DNA from: Hsuehochloa calcarea
Lineage: Eukaryota; Streptophyta; Magnoliopsida; Poales; Poaceae
Direction of reading: 5' to 3'
Length of the DNA: 64,000 nucleotides
NCBI GenBank assembly: GCA_036346395.1
Contig: JAYEVG010000054.1
Span: forward strand, 186,001 to 250,000
Each line of letters starts with the position of its first letter. Position 1 is the first letter of the stretch. The notes under the pieces were generated by a model. That model had not been told where the DNA came from and ran no database searches. It saw nothing but the letters and a program-made list of their open reading frames with translations. The position numbers were made by a program, and so were the translations under genes. This document shows positions 11,300 through 23,357 of the stretch, one piece after another.

Positions 11300-14200
11300 T
11301 GCATCCGGACCAAATTTCTGAATTTGAACTCTCTGTGTATTTCTGTACCAGTCTCTGATTAGTAGCTAGTGCACACAGTGGATACAACGCTGATAACAAG
11401 TTTGAATCACGATTAACATAAAAATAATAACAAAGAACCAACCTTAAGGTCGCTTATTACAATAAAAGTCATATGACCTCAAGTCTTACAACAGCGGAAA
11501 CGGTCTATGTTATACTCCGAGTGATGGTCCATCAAATTGTTCACTGATTTTCGACTGGGAAGCATAGCCTAGTACTCCGGGTGTCCTTCTGAGATTTAAT
11601 TTGAGTGTAGCGCGTGAGTATATAAAGTACTCTGTAAGTCTTGAAAAAAAATACATATGCATAGCTTTAACAAATGGGGCTTATATAGTAATTGTGCATA
11701 ATGCAATATTTTATGTTTAAATATTTTACATAAAGCAAACACATATGCATTTGACAAACATAGTTTCAATCAATAAATTAATTGATTCACTAGTGCAGGT
11801 TCTAGCTACCAGTCACTAGTATCGAGGCTCTAGTCGCCAAGGTTTAAAGAGTAGTAATCTAGCTGCCCAACTGGCTCTAGCTGCTAGAACAACAATTCAA
11901 GAGTTTCAACTACTCCCGTATTCCCAAAATAATTCTTTGAAAATAAAACTAAAACGCACCTTGCCCGCCCTTGACTGTGGGAACGGCTATTCGAATGGTT
12001 TTGCACTCTACAGAGGTTGTATAGCTTGACCCACATAAAATAATCAGCTTATAATGTTCGTCTGATACACTTCCGATGGTGTGCGACTACGTGATTATCA
12101 CAAGGCTTTTATAAAACATCATCCTTACATTAGCTCGTCTGGTGAGCTTAACCCCAAGTCATGGACATCAACTACCATTGACCCGAAGCTCACCATTGTG
12201 GGGGATAACCTGCCCGAACGTGGAGTTCATTAACCAACATACGGCGCAAGCCCCAATAGACATGGAAGTTCACTTACCATGTTGCACGACCCAAGATATG
12301 GAAGTATATTTACTATAACCTGTACATCTCAAGATATGGAAGTACATTTATCATAATCAAGAGAACGCCTATCACTACAGCCTGCGAGTTTAATGCTTTG
12401 ACTCAGTAAATTAGTTAGCCAAGTCCTCCCCATTCTAGACATGTGGTTGTACGGTAGTGCTCAGTTTTGATAGACACAAGCATCGGTCCTTAATCGACCA
12501 AGGCGAGACAGTCAAAACTCAACCCACTCGTCCTAGTCTAAACAAATTTTCCACCATTTTATATTATTTTCCAGACTACTGGCAATACCTATTTCTATAC
12601 ATTTCTCAAAAAGATTTGCATAAAAGGTAATAATAGTTTCCTCCCAATGGATGATCATGACCGACAACGTGTGTCTAAGCAATTCTACCATCTTAGCTAT
12701 TCTAGCAATAATGTAATCAATATCGTGGATTTGCTATGCTAGGGTGACAATGGATCATGAATAACAACTTCAAATGATGGTAATCTGAAGTTAGGATTAA
12801 CTAACAACCTATGATTTGAACTTATCATTTTATGTAAGTAGCAATGCATAATAATTTTGAAACTTAAAACAGATTTTGGAAAACAAAGGTACAATATGGT
12901 CAAAAGAGACTTGCCTTCACTGAAGGTTCAAGTCACTACGTCCTGTTGGTCCAAATTGACTTCGGCGGCGTCGAACTCTATACGCACGAATCGAGACAAA
13001 ATAAATAATAGAAAAACAAATAAAATCTAAAAATTATAAAATTAGTACCATTAGATATATATTTAATTTAGATGAATTTAGGGATAAGAATCAACGGAAT
13101 CGGATGTCGTATGAAGGAGAACGAGCATCCGAAAGATTTGCTGGAAAGAAAATCCTAAAAAATTGGAAATGAGAAAATATTCCTTTCGATTTTTAAAGGA
13201 TTAAACCAAAAGGTTGCCTAGTGGAACCTATTTGCTAGAGAAAGAAAAAGTGAAAAAGTACTGAGTATGACATATGGGGCCATATGTCATATAGAGAGAG
13301 AGAGGAAGCCAGAGCAAGGTAGCAAGCGCATGGGAGCGGCGGTGGCGAATGGCAACGCGGGGCGGCCAGTCGAGGGGCAAAATGGAACCCGGGCGGGGTT
13401 CCCGACCCTCGGGTGGCGGCCAATGAGTCGCACTACCCGAGCGTGGCGGTGGCGACACGGGAGCGAAGGTGAGCGACGGCGCCGACGACTGGGCTGCACC
13501 CTAAGGGAGGCAGCGCTCGCATGGGCAAGGTAGTGGCCCAGGGAAGCCCTCGCGTGGGTTGGGGTGGGCGGAGGGCGGCTGAGGCGACGGGGCGACGACA
13601 CCGACATCAGGGAAGAAGGTGGTGGTGGCGGTGGTGCGCCACGGCGATGATGTGGTCGAATGAAGAGGGGGGAGGTGGGTAATCTCCAGGAACACGTATG
13701 TGATGATGCGCATAGCTTGGCTCAGGGCTCACCAGGGAGGGAGATTGAGCGACAGAGGTGTTTCGGCCGGAAAGGAAGAAGAAGGCGAATGCGGCAACGA
13801 ACTACAATGAAATCCAAAATTGATTGAGGGGAAATGAATAAGGTACTCGGGAACACGATCTGACGTGGTTGGTTGGGAAAGTACCTTACCGGAGTGGTGG
13901 GAATAATAATTTGAGGTGCGGCCGACAACGGGGAAGATGACGCATTCCAGCCACGACGTGGTATGGTAGAACGTGGGAGCTGGGGCAAAACAAAGAGGAG
14001 GCTGAGGCAGACTCGGTGCATTGATGGTGGCGACGGTTTCGGCTCCAGCTTGATGGCGACGAGAAACAGCAGCGTATGAGCGCACGCATTGATGGCGTCG
14101 GTTTCCTTCGGGGCAGCATGAATGAGAGTGGCGCAGGAGCACAGCACGGGCGTAGGCACCGCCTGGCACTCGTCTCGGCAGGAGCAGGGGCAGAGCAAGG

Positions 14201-14497
14201 AAACAAATAGGAAAAAGAAAGAAAGAAGAAAAAGGGAAAAGGAAAAGGAAAAAAGAAAGTGATATCGGAGGAAAGAAAATGGGTTTCTCCATAGGAAGTT
14301 TTGCGGGAAAAGTTCAAATTACAAATTTTGAATTTGGAATTTGGCGACGATTTTTGAATTGGGACTATGGAATTTGGATTTGAATTACATATTTGGAATT
14401 TAAATAAATACAAAAAAAAACTCCAAAAGAAGACCAACACTTTGAATTAATTATTTTGAAATAATTTTTTTTAAAGACCAAAATTTGAGATGTTACA
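11300..14497 (-). mobile_element. Antisense Ty3/gypsy LTR, probably solo
   Basis: Read on the minus strand this is a ~3.2 kb LTR of the same superfamily as 7008-10151. It starts TGTAACATCTC (reverse complement of GAGATGTTACA, ending at 14497). On the plus strand it begins TGCATCCGGACC at 11300, matching the reverse complement of the family's TCCCGACA-type end. Alignable landmarks include CTTAAGGTCGCTTATTAC near 11440 and the TAACCTGTACA-type segments at 12000-12500. A GC-rich leader lies at 13300-14200. No internal region or partner LTR adjoins it. The 5-bp flanks (CAATT and ATCTA) do not match, so solo status rests on structure only. Confidence 0.75.
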
Positions 14498-15478
14498 ATC
14501 TACAACGGGCATTCTAGTGCAATCTTAAACAAATGAAGAGATAATGAATTGCACAAAATTAAAGTTAGTATATTCCCCTCCCTGATCTAGCAAATTCCAT
14601 TAAAAGCTCATCAAACTACTTATCAGGATTGAGCGCACAAATGGAACGATATAAAGGCCTTGCAATACATGGTGCCAGATGGGCAAAAAGGTAGGACCAA
14701 CCCAACAGCAATATGGCTGGTCTCTCAGGGCAAGCATAATGCAAGATGTTTATACATGAGTATTTAAAAGAGATAATATGATCATATCATCAAGTATCCA
14801 TGTAAAATTTATTTACTCCAATGCAAGTATTTGTTTGTAGGTGTTTAGATGTTGAATTGTCTATTTAGATATAATTATATACATAAGCACTTTTTACGCA
14901 TCGGTGTCTACTTAAGCGTCGATGCTATAATATAATCAACTTATCCGTTCTACATGGTAAGAAAAAAAAACAGTTTTTAGTTACTAAGCAACTCTCCAAG
15001 CACCTGTACTCTTAAACGACTAGCTAGGCTGTTTATCTAGTGAGACGGTCAATGTGGTTGCGACTAAACTCTAGCTACATGTGCCTTGTGACCACTCTCC
15101 CTGGTGAGACGCACCTCCTGTTGAATTATGCCTGTGTAGTGCTGATAAAAAAAAGTTTTGTCCACCAATGTAAGTGGGGCTTTGAGTGGTGATCGTGCCT
15201 AGCTTATCCCTGCCGTTATATCCATGCCTGGCCTACAAAGTAGTACCACTACAACTACAAAAGACTACCTGATCGATCTACCTTAAAACCAACCCCTTTC
15301 TTTCTACCCTCTTATCTGGAATCCTCTCACGCGCTACCGCGAGTGGATGATAAAGCGATCGATGGAAAGAATCTGCTAAAAAGGACGTGAGCTGAAGAAG
15401 AAAAATTCTACCCTGCGTGGGCATCCGATCGTGATTCAGACCACGATCGAACGGCTACGGGAGGCATCCTCACATGAT

Positions 15479-15481
<3 letters not shown>
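14498..15481. other. Unassigned intergenic sequence
   Basis: The stretch is AT-rich with no open frame above background and no recognisable repeat ends. It leads into the CT microsatellite. Confidence 0.4.

Positions 15482-15532
<51 letters not shown>
15482..15532. repeat. (CT)n microsatellite
   Basis: About 25 uninterrupted CT units, apparently perfect. It forces a Leu-Ser repeat in one frame and should not be read as coding. Confidence 0.95.
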
Positions 15533-15533
<1 letters not shown>

Positions 15534-16676
15534 ACAATACTGTTCTGGTCCCAGGAAGAAGGCATATCTAGGACTATGTTTATATGGACACTAGACATGC
15601 TTTTAATCTTGCAAGAAAGTATATATAAAATGGCATCTTCTAGCTTAGTGCTTCAGCTGTACAGGACCAGAGGTTTCCACACCATGCACTTTAAAGGGAG
15701 CTACCTACCTAGCCAAGCAGAGCCCATGCATGCATCGGGTGTTATCATTGGTGATCCCAATCCCGACATGATTAGCCACTGAAAAGAACCATCTGTGATG
15801 CTCACTCCGTTCACTGCACACAGTACTGCTGCCGATTCCATGCATCCATGGCCTCACAAATGGCCAACTCCATGACTAGGCTTGAGGGCATCCAGTTCGT
15901 TTGTCCATCTAGTTTGGGACTTACTACGGCATGACATGGTTTAGTCCGACCTAGTATACAACTACGGCCGGAGTGACAGTCACGGTCCAAGTCATTTTGG
16001 TGATTTTTTAAAAGATTTTTTTTATGAGCTTTTGATCTAAGCTCTGGGTCATTACCCAGCTGCCTCAGGCCCCACTCTGCCCATGTATACTACTACTATA
16101 CTTGACTAATTGAGTGGAGCCCACACGATAGTCCACAATTTTACTGAATGTTTAGGATTAGGCCATGCAAGGTAGCTAAAAAATTCTAGACCCTGTGTTG
16201 AAACACAGAAATTGATTGATTTATCTATTTTTTTCCCTTCTTTGTTCTAATGAAATTCCTGCATTTTAAACAAGCTCCGTAGGAATTGGGCCTTCCCACG
16301 TCCCAGACGGCCAGACGTGCCTCTATCTTCGGCCCTGACACAAACCAGGAAATGCAAGTCCGCGTCTACGTGCTACCTATCGAAGCTCGGCCCAAATGCC
16401 CAGTTTAGCCCATGGATATCGAGCCGTCCAGTTAGAAAAGGCTCGGTCCAGGCGTTCAGTCTACTCAACGGTACTGCTAGTTGAGCCCAGAAGGCTAATT
16501 TTGAGGCCCAACCAGCCCAAACCTAGATGGAATGCTTAGTAGCATGCCGTTTACGTGGGACAAGTTGGACAGGTCACGCAACTTCTTAGGCTAAACTAAT
16601 TAAGTACCCTCCTACTATTTTCTCGTAGCTAATCGTTTGCTTAGCGTGAATCAAATGTCCCTCTAGCTAGCAGGTA
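15533..16676. other. Unassigned intergenic sequence
   Basis: Mixed-composition sequence with GGCCCA-rich segments near 16280-16530 (for example GGCCCAACCAGCCCAA). Short frames occur but no domain is recognisable. The GGCCCA motifs resemble plant promoter site II/TCP elements, but no adjacent gene was found. Confidence 0.35.
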
Positions 16677-16696
16677 AAGAGAGAGAGAGAGAGAGA
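16677..16696. repeat. (GA)n microsatellite
   Basis: About ten GA units preceding AACGTCATTAAC. Confidence 0.9.
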
Positions 16697-16974
16697 ACGT
16701 CATTAACTGACGACCATCGTCGCTGCTTCATCCGGTGTCCTTGTGCATGAAGACAGCAAAAATTAAGGAATACCGGTATTCACTGTAAGTTTGGGAAGGA
16801 AGCCACGTGTCGTGGTATTCTATTCATGGATATCTATACAGTACATCAAGGGTGGTGTGTACGAGAGATAAGGTTGACAACTAGGAGCATGTCAGGTAGA
16901 GCTTCCCTTCTCATTTTCCAGCTCTAGAGTTGGCGCGTTTGATTGGAGGTTGGCTCCCAACACTTTAAAAGTAA

Positions 16975-17054
16975 GAATTTGAGATAAAAAGATCATGCTA
17001 CCCCTGTTTTTAGAGAATTTGAGACAAAAAGACCACACTACCCCTGTTTTAAAC
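16975..17054. repeat. Tandem duplication, 40-bp unit
   Basis: Two adjacent units, 16975-17014 and 17015-17054, each start GAATTTGAGA and contain CTACCCCTGTTTT. They differ at a handful of positions. Confidence 0.85.
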
Positions 17055-18153
17055 ACCTAAGTCTATTTGTATCACACTCCTTTCTATTTGTACACAAATT
17101 CCGGAAATTTCTTTATAAATTTCCCAGGACTAATTCAATTTGAATGTGATAACATATTCCGATACATCAGTTCATGACAAAAGTATTATCCTTTGGAGAG
17201 ATTTCTTAAGAAATAATGTCCAAACTCTGAAGCAACAATTGTAATGCACAAAACATTTTCCACAAAAAATTCTATATCATAGAAATAAATGCCACAACCG
17301 CGGATCATTTCATCAATTTGTCAACATATTTTAAACATCAAATTCACACAGAATATCCATACGTAAGAACCGAGCTTTTGCATGTACCGAAACTTTGGTA
17401 GAATCTATACAACTGATCTGATCTACCAATGTGAAATTCAATTGCTCCATCTAAACAAGTTCTTTATGTCCATATCAGACTGTCAACAAGCAGCAGCACC
17501 ACTCTCCATGCAAATATGCCAGGCTCTTGGAGAGAAATATTGATATTGGAGCAGTTGAAAATATCCCTTCCTTGATTGGATCAAATAGAAACCACACTTT
17601 GATCATGTGGATGCTTATCATCAAATGTTAAGTGCCTGGAGGATGTGTAAACATGGAATGTGTAACATAGTAGGCATAGAATCTCAAAGCACAAGTTAGA
17701 TGAAAGAAGATAGTCAAATAATACAAAATTGACAAACCACAACACCATGCAAGACAAAAATGGAAACAGTGACAGAGACACTCGAGGAGCAATGCAATAG
17801 GATGAAGCAAAGTCCTTTTGGTACTTCTTAACTCGTAGTGTTACCGAGACAGTCAAAACATTCTCAACAATTAAAAATGGAGTGATCCAGCATCATTGTT
17901 GCAGAAACAGTGATGGCTTATTTAGAGGCATGCATCAACAAGCACTAGGCCAAGAACTGAATGCATATTCTGAGAATTGGCAAGAAAGATGTTCTCAAGT
18001 CTGAACCCTCAAACCACAAGCATATGCTCTATAATTGTTACTCCATCTAGCTTCCTAGACCTTACAAAAACATTCTATGATAAAGCACCCGGAGGACTAT
18101 TTTAGTCATACGCCATCGGAGTTGTTCTCTATCTGCAAAAGTAATGGGTATGC
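17055..18153. other. Unassigned intergenic sequence
   Basis: AT-rich sequence with a minus-strand open frame of ~90 codons (17581-17856) that has no recognisable motif. The region ends at the TCGTA target duplication of the LTR element that follows. Confidence 0.35.
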
Positions 18154-18419
18154 TCGTATGTTGAGTTAATCTTGTTATTTCACGTGTTAAGTGTATATCC
18201 ATTTAGATGTGTTGTTTGGGATTGTACATAGCCTACACGTGAGTTTGAATGTGTCCTTAGGGGCTGCATGACATTGGGTTATTTAGTTGGTTGAGTTAGT
18301 GCCATGCATGTAGCTTTGTGTTGGTTGGATGAGTGGCCGCTTCATGCGGATAGCTGCGTCGAGTTCGGATCATGCAGTTGCACGACGGGTGTGTGTTGAG
18401 TCCCATGTATTCCTGTATT

Positions 18420-19544
18420 TAGGAGTGAAAACGGATCGGATAAGGACAGATAATGACTCTGCTATATTTGTTTTTATTTTTTTCGGGATCCGGATACGAA
18501 TAATATCGAATACGAATACAGAGCGAATACAAATTGAAACGGATACGGTCGCGGATATTTTTCGGGACATAAAAACCCCTTAAATTGTATGCCAAAAATT
18601 AACGAAAACATATAATTAGTTTATTTGATGCAAACATTCATGAATTGTTCATATTTCCAGCAACCACACATAACATTGGCACTAGCAAGCTGCATTAACT
18701 AGTTTATCACAAACATAACACTTAGTTTACCATATTTAGCTCATAAGTCATAACTCACAAAGTCACAAGTCATCACACATTCACACTTAGTTCATCGCAT
18801 ACATAAAATTTACTTCACACTAATATTGATCATGCTGGATGGTTAATCTATACACAAATGACTGTAACAACCCAAAGTATGTTACCAAAAATAACATTAA
18901 GAAATTTATTATTTTATTAGATTTTTTGAGATTTAAAAGAGTTTTCTTGGTTAAAAATAAAAAATAATAAAATAAAGTCAATTATTTAATTTCCTAGTTT
19001 TCAATGTAAAAAATAAAATTTATTGAGATTTATGGGATTTTATTGGATTTAAAGTGAAAATGAAAAAAAAATCTTGAATTTTTTGGATTTTAAAAAGGTT
19101 TTTCCTATTTTTTTAGAAATTAAAAATAATTTATGTAAAAAAATAAAACCCAACTTTAACTTGGAATTAATTTTATTAAGTTAAATATAATTCAAGGAAT
19201 TTTTGTGATTTTTTCTATAATTTTTTAACTCTATTTGCTATTTTCTAAAAGGCTATTTGATTTGTTGCATTTTCTCACATTCATAAATCAATTAAAATCT
19301 TTTTTTTCTTTTGGGCTGAAATCCTCTTCGTTTGGGCCAAAATCCGAATATCCGGACTTGGTCTTATCCATGTAATCCGTATCCACCGGATAGCATGCCT
19401 ACTGTATTCGTTTCCGTTTCCGACAAAAAAAAATCCGAATTCGTTTCCGATCCGAAAATTATCCAAGAAAAATCTGATCCGAGATAATTCGAATCAGTTT
19501 TTGTCTAGATCGATCAGAAACTATCCGATCCGTTTTCATCCCTA
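18420..19544. mobile_element. Non-autonomous hAT transposon in the 5' LTR
   Basis: Terminal inverted repeats TAGGAGTGAAAACGGATCGG (left) and, in reverse complement, TAGGGATGAAAACGGATCGG (right) are Ac-like. The 8-bp target duplication CCTGTATT is perfect (18412-18419 and 19545-19552). Subterminal sequence is rich in CGGATA/CGAATA words. There is no transposase frame. The interior holds a fragment resembling a gypsy LTR start. Length is 1125 bp. Confidence 0.93.
18863..19338 (+). mobile_element. Gypsy LTR 5' fragment inside the hAT
   Basis: It starts TGTAACAACCC and continues as AT-rich sequence with TTTTTGGATTTT and GCTATTTG phrases. It then reaches a GGGCTGAAATCC/GGGCCAAAATCC segment, in the order seen at the start of the other gypsy LTRs. 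The 3' boundary is estimated. Whether it was inserted or captured is unclear. Confidence 0.5.
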
Positions 19545-19710
19545 CCTGTATTTGCTTTGAGAATGGAATAAGCACAATAGAAAAACGATGTGAGCTGTGT
19601 TGGCATCGTCGACAAATAAAAATCCCAGAGTGTTTGTCTTCCTCTTGCGTGTGTGCATTTGTATCCAGATAGTGCGCATGTGTGAATCTTCGCTGATTCT
19701 ATTCCCAATA

Positions 19711-20543
19711 ATTGGTATTAGAGCGAGGTGCAAGGAGACACTGTCAGACGATAACTCGTCGGCCGGCGTGATGGCGTGCGCAGTGGCGTGAGTCGGGTGC
19801 AGGTGCACGAGTACCAGTGATGAGCCGGCTGCACCACCATGCGCTCAGGAGCACGACGGCGAAGGTCCGCCGGCCATAGCGATGCCAGCGTGGTGTGCCG
19901 CTGGTGTGGCACATGACGTGCACACCAGCGGTGGCGACGTGATCGTCGCGGAGTAGGCCGACGACGGCAGACTCCGCCGAAGGTGGAGGCCGACGGCAGC
20001 AAGGTGAGGCGGTGCGAAGCCATCGGGAAATAAGTAGGCATGAGGCCGACAAACGGCGATGACATGGAGGACGTCGTCGTGAGAAGAAGCGGAGGTTGGA
20101 GTCGCCTGGTGATTCGTGCCACCGGCAACGAAGTTGTGGCGGCAAAGATGTGGCTGTGAAGAGTGGAGGTAGTATGTCTTCTAAATACCTGCTACTAAAA
20201 AGCGTCGTCGACAACCGGCAAGACAAGATGGCATTGGCGACCATCTCCGTGTCCCTGGAAGAAGAACTATTAGGTGCATGGGCTGTGGTGGCACCCATGT
20301 TCACAGTCGCTGATGGCGATAGCGAATATATTGTCCCTCAAGAGTAATCGTGTGGCGAGGACAACTGTACTGTCCCTCAAGGAGTGCACCACATGGTAGA
20401 GAAGCGGTTGCGTGGGTTCGGCGACACATAAAGGGATATTGTGCTACTAACCAATGCCAAGAGGAAGGCAAAACTTCTTGGATATGCGTCAGAAGATCTT
20501 CCTTCGTGTTGTGAAGAAAATGCGACAAGATTAAGGAGGTGAT
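19711..20543 (+). other. Internal region of the non-autonomous LTR element
   Basis: GC-rich 833-bp interior. Open frames on both strands (up to ~187 codons on the minus strand) show no retroviral or host domain I can recognise, and I do not call them genes. Near 20333 and 20373 the phrase TGTCCCTCAAG occurs twice, a short internal duplication. The region ends in the purine tract before the 3' LTR. Confidence 0.6.
19712..19724 (+). other. Primer-binding site (tRNA-Met type)
   Basis: TTGGTATTAGAGC directly follows the 5' LTR. The usual plant retroelement site is TTGGTATCAGAGC, complementary to the 3' end of initiator tRNA-Met; here one C has become T. Confidence 0.85.
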
Positions 20544-20908
20544 TGTTGAGTTAATCTTGTTATTTCACATAAGTTGCACGTAGTTTCTTCCTTAGTGGTT
20601 GCATGGAGATGTTGGGTTATTTAGTTGGTTGAGTACCATGCATGTAGCTTTTTGTGTTAGTTGGATGAGTGGTCGCTTCATGCAGATAGTTGCGTCGAGT
20701 TCAGATCGTGCAGTTGCACGACGGGTGTGTGTTGAGTCCTTGTATTCCTGTATTTGCTTTGAGAAGGGAATAAGCACAGTAGAAAAACGACGTGAGTTGT
20801 GTTGGCAACGTCGACACAAAAATCCCTATGTTTGTCTTCCTCTTGCGTGTGTGCATTTGTGTCTAGATTGTGCGCATGTGTGAACCTTCTCTAATTTTGT
20901 TCCCAACA
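20544..20908 (+). mobile_element. 3' LTR of the non-autonomous element
   Basis: A 365-bp LTR beginning TGTTGAG and ending CCCAACA. It aligns to the 5' LTR on both sides of the hAT, which confirms the uninterrupted order. Confidence 0.9.
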
Positions 20909-20913
20909 TCATA

Positions 20914-21554
20914 CCATCAGTAGACTAGAATCACACTTTGAAACTAACAGAAAGGGGCAAAATGACAACACAAGTAAAATCAGAAGAATAGATGTACCAT
21001 GTTTACGTAACACATCAAACAGACAGCAGGCAGGGTGATCCTCGAATTTGATTCCCGGTGGCTCAACTCACCTCATCAATTAGATTTTATTCCCATTTTC
21101 CCTCCCTTTCTTTTCCTCCTCAATAAAATCTCTGCCAAGGAATAACCAACTAACCAGCCACACATGCTACCTCAGCTCACAAATTTGATGCACTCTCAGA
21201 TAGTAAGCTAGCTTGGAAGTATTTCTATGCAATAGTACTACTATGAATGCCTCCCCTCCTAACAAAAAGTAAACTTGGCATTTCCACAACAGATCTATCA
21301 AATTTGACAACTACAACACCGAATATATTTATCAAAGGCAGCATCTTTCGAACCTTGAAGTTGATTAGCTCTGCGAGTTGTTGAACCAGTAGGCGGATGT
21401 GTTCACTACTGGCGTGGTGGTCGCACTTGTGAGGGCGAGGGAGGCGAAGGGGAGGTCTGACCAGTCGTCGCGGTGGAGGCTGGCGGTGGGGAGAGGAGTC
21501 CGACGGAGAGGGGTCCGGGGGCGAGGGATTTAGGCGGCGAGGGAGTCCATCGAC
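20914..21554. other. Unassigned stretch, GC-rich at its right end
   Basis: Ordinary AT-balanced sequence to ~21400, then a purine-rich, G-rich tract with repeated GGGGGCGAGGGAT-like words. This tract continues after the solo LTR (23116-23357), so the LTR split it. Confidence 0.45.
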
Positions 21555-21559
21555 TAGGG

Positions 21560-23110
21560 TGTAGGATCAATGACAACCGACTAGAGGGGGTGAATAGGAG
21601 GTTTTAAAATTCTTAACCAATTTGTACAACTAGGCAAGATAAACTTTAACAAGACAACATATCACAAGATATATGCTACAAATTTAAATGCAATAAGTAA
21701 GAATAAGAAATAACCACAATGAAGACAAGGGTGTTTTTCCCGTGGTATCGAAGATTTGTCGATCTTCACTAGTCCACATTGAGGAAGCCTGACCCAATCA
21801 AGCCAGCTCCACGAATTAAGCCTTCCCTCGATTTTACTTGTAGTTGTTCCTCCTCCCCTCCGAAGTTGGTGAACACCAAACCAATCACAACCGGTGCCGG
21901 GCCTCTTCACAATCTTCTTGAAGAGATCACCGCACAAACTCTCGCCAAGCCGTCTAGATGTTGACAAACACCAAGAGCAATAGACCTTGACCTTCACTTG
22001 ACGGCAATCAAGTGTTATGGATCAAACTAGAATGAATGCACTTGATTTTGCTCAACAACCTCACAATGAATGCAACAAGAGAGAATAAGGTGTGAAATGA
22101 ATGCTCTAGGCTCAAGAGTGTTCAATGAGTGCTCAACGTTATGTCCTAGAGCTGGTGAGGGTGTATTTATACCCCCCCCAAACAAATACGACCGTTGGAG
22201 GAAGAAGTCAGAAAATTTCATGAAAATTGGTAGTACCGCCATGTACTGGCCGGTACTACTGCACCTCTAGCATTAGCACAATAACAGCTATAACAGAGGT
22301 ATTAAATGCGTCTGACATAGCCGTTGGAAGCTTGGTGTGGTACTACCGCCATTGATCATGCGGTAGTTCCGATGATCGGTAGTTCTGCAAAACACTGGCG
22401 GTACTACCGTTTTTCATTGAAGTTCAAATACACCCCTTTCGGAAAAAAAATGTATCGCACTCTTTTTCGGAATCACCGATGTGCGGTAGTTCTGCCAAAA
22501 CAATAGCGGTACTACCGTTCTAGCAAAAGGCAAAGTAAAACCAGAAATGTGTCGCTCTATAAAAAACGTATCGCACAAATAATTGGAACTGCCGACTTGC
22601 GGTAGTTCCGCCCATGTAGCGCCGGTACTACCGCACTTCCAGAAAAGCAAAGAAATTCGCAAGAGGTGTCTCTCTGGAAAAAAAACGTCAGTAACAATTT
22701 TGGCTGCAGGCATCATGTAGTTACGCTCTCATAACGCCGGAACTACCGATTTTGCACAGACAACATATTTGAGCTTTAAAACAGATTTTGAGTGCATGCA
22801 TGATCCTAGTTTGATCCAAAGGCATAAAGATGTGCTTTCAAGCTACTAGTCATGATCCCTCTTAGTAGTACGGTATCAAACCTAAAACCCGATCTTCCAA
22901 TATTTCTCCTAAGACTGGTAAAACTTAAAAGGGTTCTAGACTACTTATACCTTTGTCCTTGAACCAAGTCCATCCTTTAGCATGCATCTCCATGTTGTTG
23001 ACATCATCTTTAGGACTAAGTCTTGTAAGCACTCAACAAACATGTTAGTCTCATATTCACATATTATCATTAATTACCAAAACACATTTTTAGGGGTCTA
23101 GATGCTTTCA
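21560..23110 (-). mobile_element. Antisense solo LTR with GGTAGTACCG dyad cluster
   Basis: On the plus strand it runs from TGTAGGATCAATG to GATGCTTTCA. The flanks are TAGGG (21555-21559) and TGGGG (23111-23115), a 5-bp target duplication with one mismatch. The minus-strand reading has a TATA box (TATAAATAC, reverse complement near 22152-22160) and ends CCTATTCACCCCCTCTAG...CCTACA, like block B at 2414. It shares long homologous stretches with 60349-62952, such as the CCGTGGT...TCCAC(A/G)TTGAGG and GAACACCAAACCA regions. There is no internal region or partner LTR. Length is 1551 bp. Confidence 0.82.
22229..22748. repeat. Cluster of GCGGTAGTACCGC-type palindromes in LTR
   Basis: Roughly a dozen imperfect dyads with half-sites CGGTAGT and ACTACCG (for example GGTAGTACCG, GGTACTACCG, CGGTAGTTCCG) are spaced 20-60 bp apart in the U3-to-leader part of the LTR. 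Confidence 0.85.
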
Positions 23111-23115
23111 TGGGG

Positions 23116-23357
23116 ATCCGGGGGCGACCGAGTTCGGAGACGAGGGATCCGGGGCAAGGGAGTTTAGCGGTGAGGGATCCTGGGGAGAGGCTGTTCGGAA
23201 TGTAAGAGACAGCGTGCAGGACCAGCAGCGCGAGTCTCCGAGCTGACGGTGAGCATCTCTGGTCGGCAACGCCTAGGGTTTGGAGGGGAAGATGCGGGGG
23301 CGAGAGAGAGGACAGAGTGGATGGGGCATGAGTCGGGAAGAATGTGGGTGTGAGACT
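23116..23357. other. Continuation of the GC-rich purine tract
   Basis: The sequence carries on the GAGGGATCCGGGG-type words from before the solo LTR. It ends at the hAT target duplication GTGAGAGG. No gene is supported. Confidence 0.45.

Larger units (their letters stand above)
18159..19710 (+). mobile_element. 5' LTR of the non-autonomous element, split by a hAT
   Basis: Homologous to 20544-20908. The match runs 18159-18419 and resumes at 19545-19710, after the hAT insertion and its target duplication. The 5' LTR keeps some sequence missing from the 3' LTR around 18185-18250. Confidence 0.88.
18159..20908 (+). mobile_element. Non-autonomous LTR retrotransposon, complete structure
   Basis: Two LTRs (18159-19710, enlarged by a hAT insertion, and 20544-20908) begin TGTTGAGTTAATC; the 3' one ends TTCCCAACA and the 5' one TTCCCAATA. 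A primer-binding site follows the 5' LTR and a purine tract (TTAAGGAGGTGAT) precedes the 3' LTR. The 5-bp flanks are TCGTA (18154-18158) and TCATA (20909-20913), a target duplication differing by one CpG-type transition. Without the hAT the element is ~1.6 kb. Its 0.83 kb interior encodes no recognisable gag or pol, so it must rely on proteins of a related element. Primer site and size suggest a TRIM/LARD-like derivative of a copia family. Confidence 0.88.

Noticed and set aside
7008..14497. Sense LTR (7008-10151) and antisense LTR (11300-14497) as one inverted element
   Set aside because: They belong to diverged subfamilies, the spacer has no internal gypsy sequence, and the right LTR has no matching flanks.
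15474..15782. 102-codon frame starting with a Leu-Ser repeat
   Set aside because: The repeat is the (CT)n microsatellite, and the rest shows no motif.
19744..20304. 187-codon minus-strand frame in the interior of the small LTR element
   Set aside because: Arg/Ser/Pro-rich without domain, overlapped by equally long frames, and opposite to the element's transcription.
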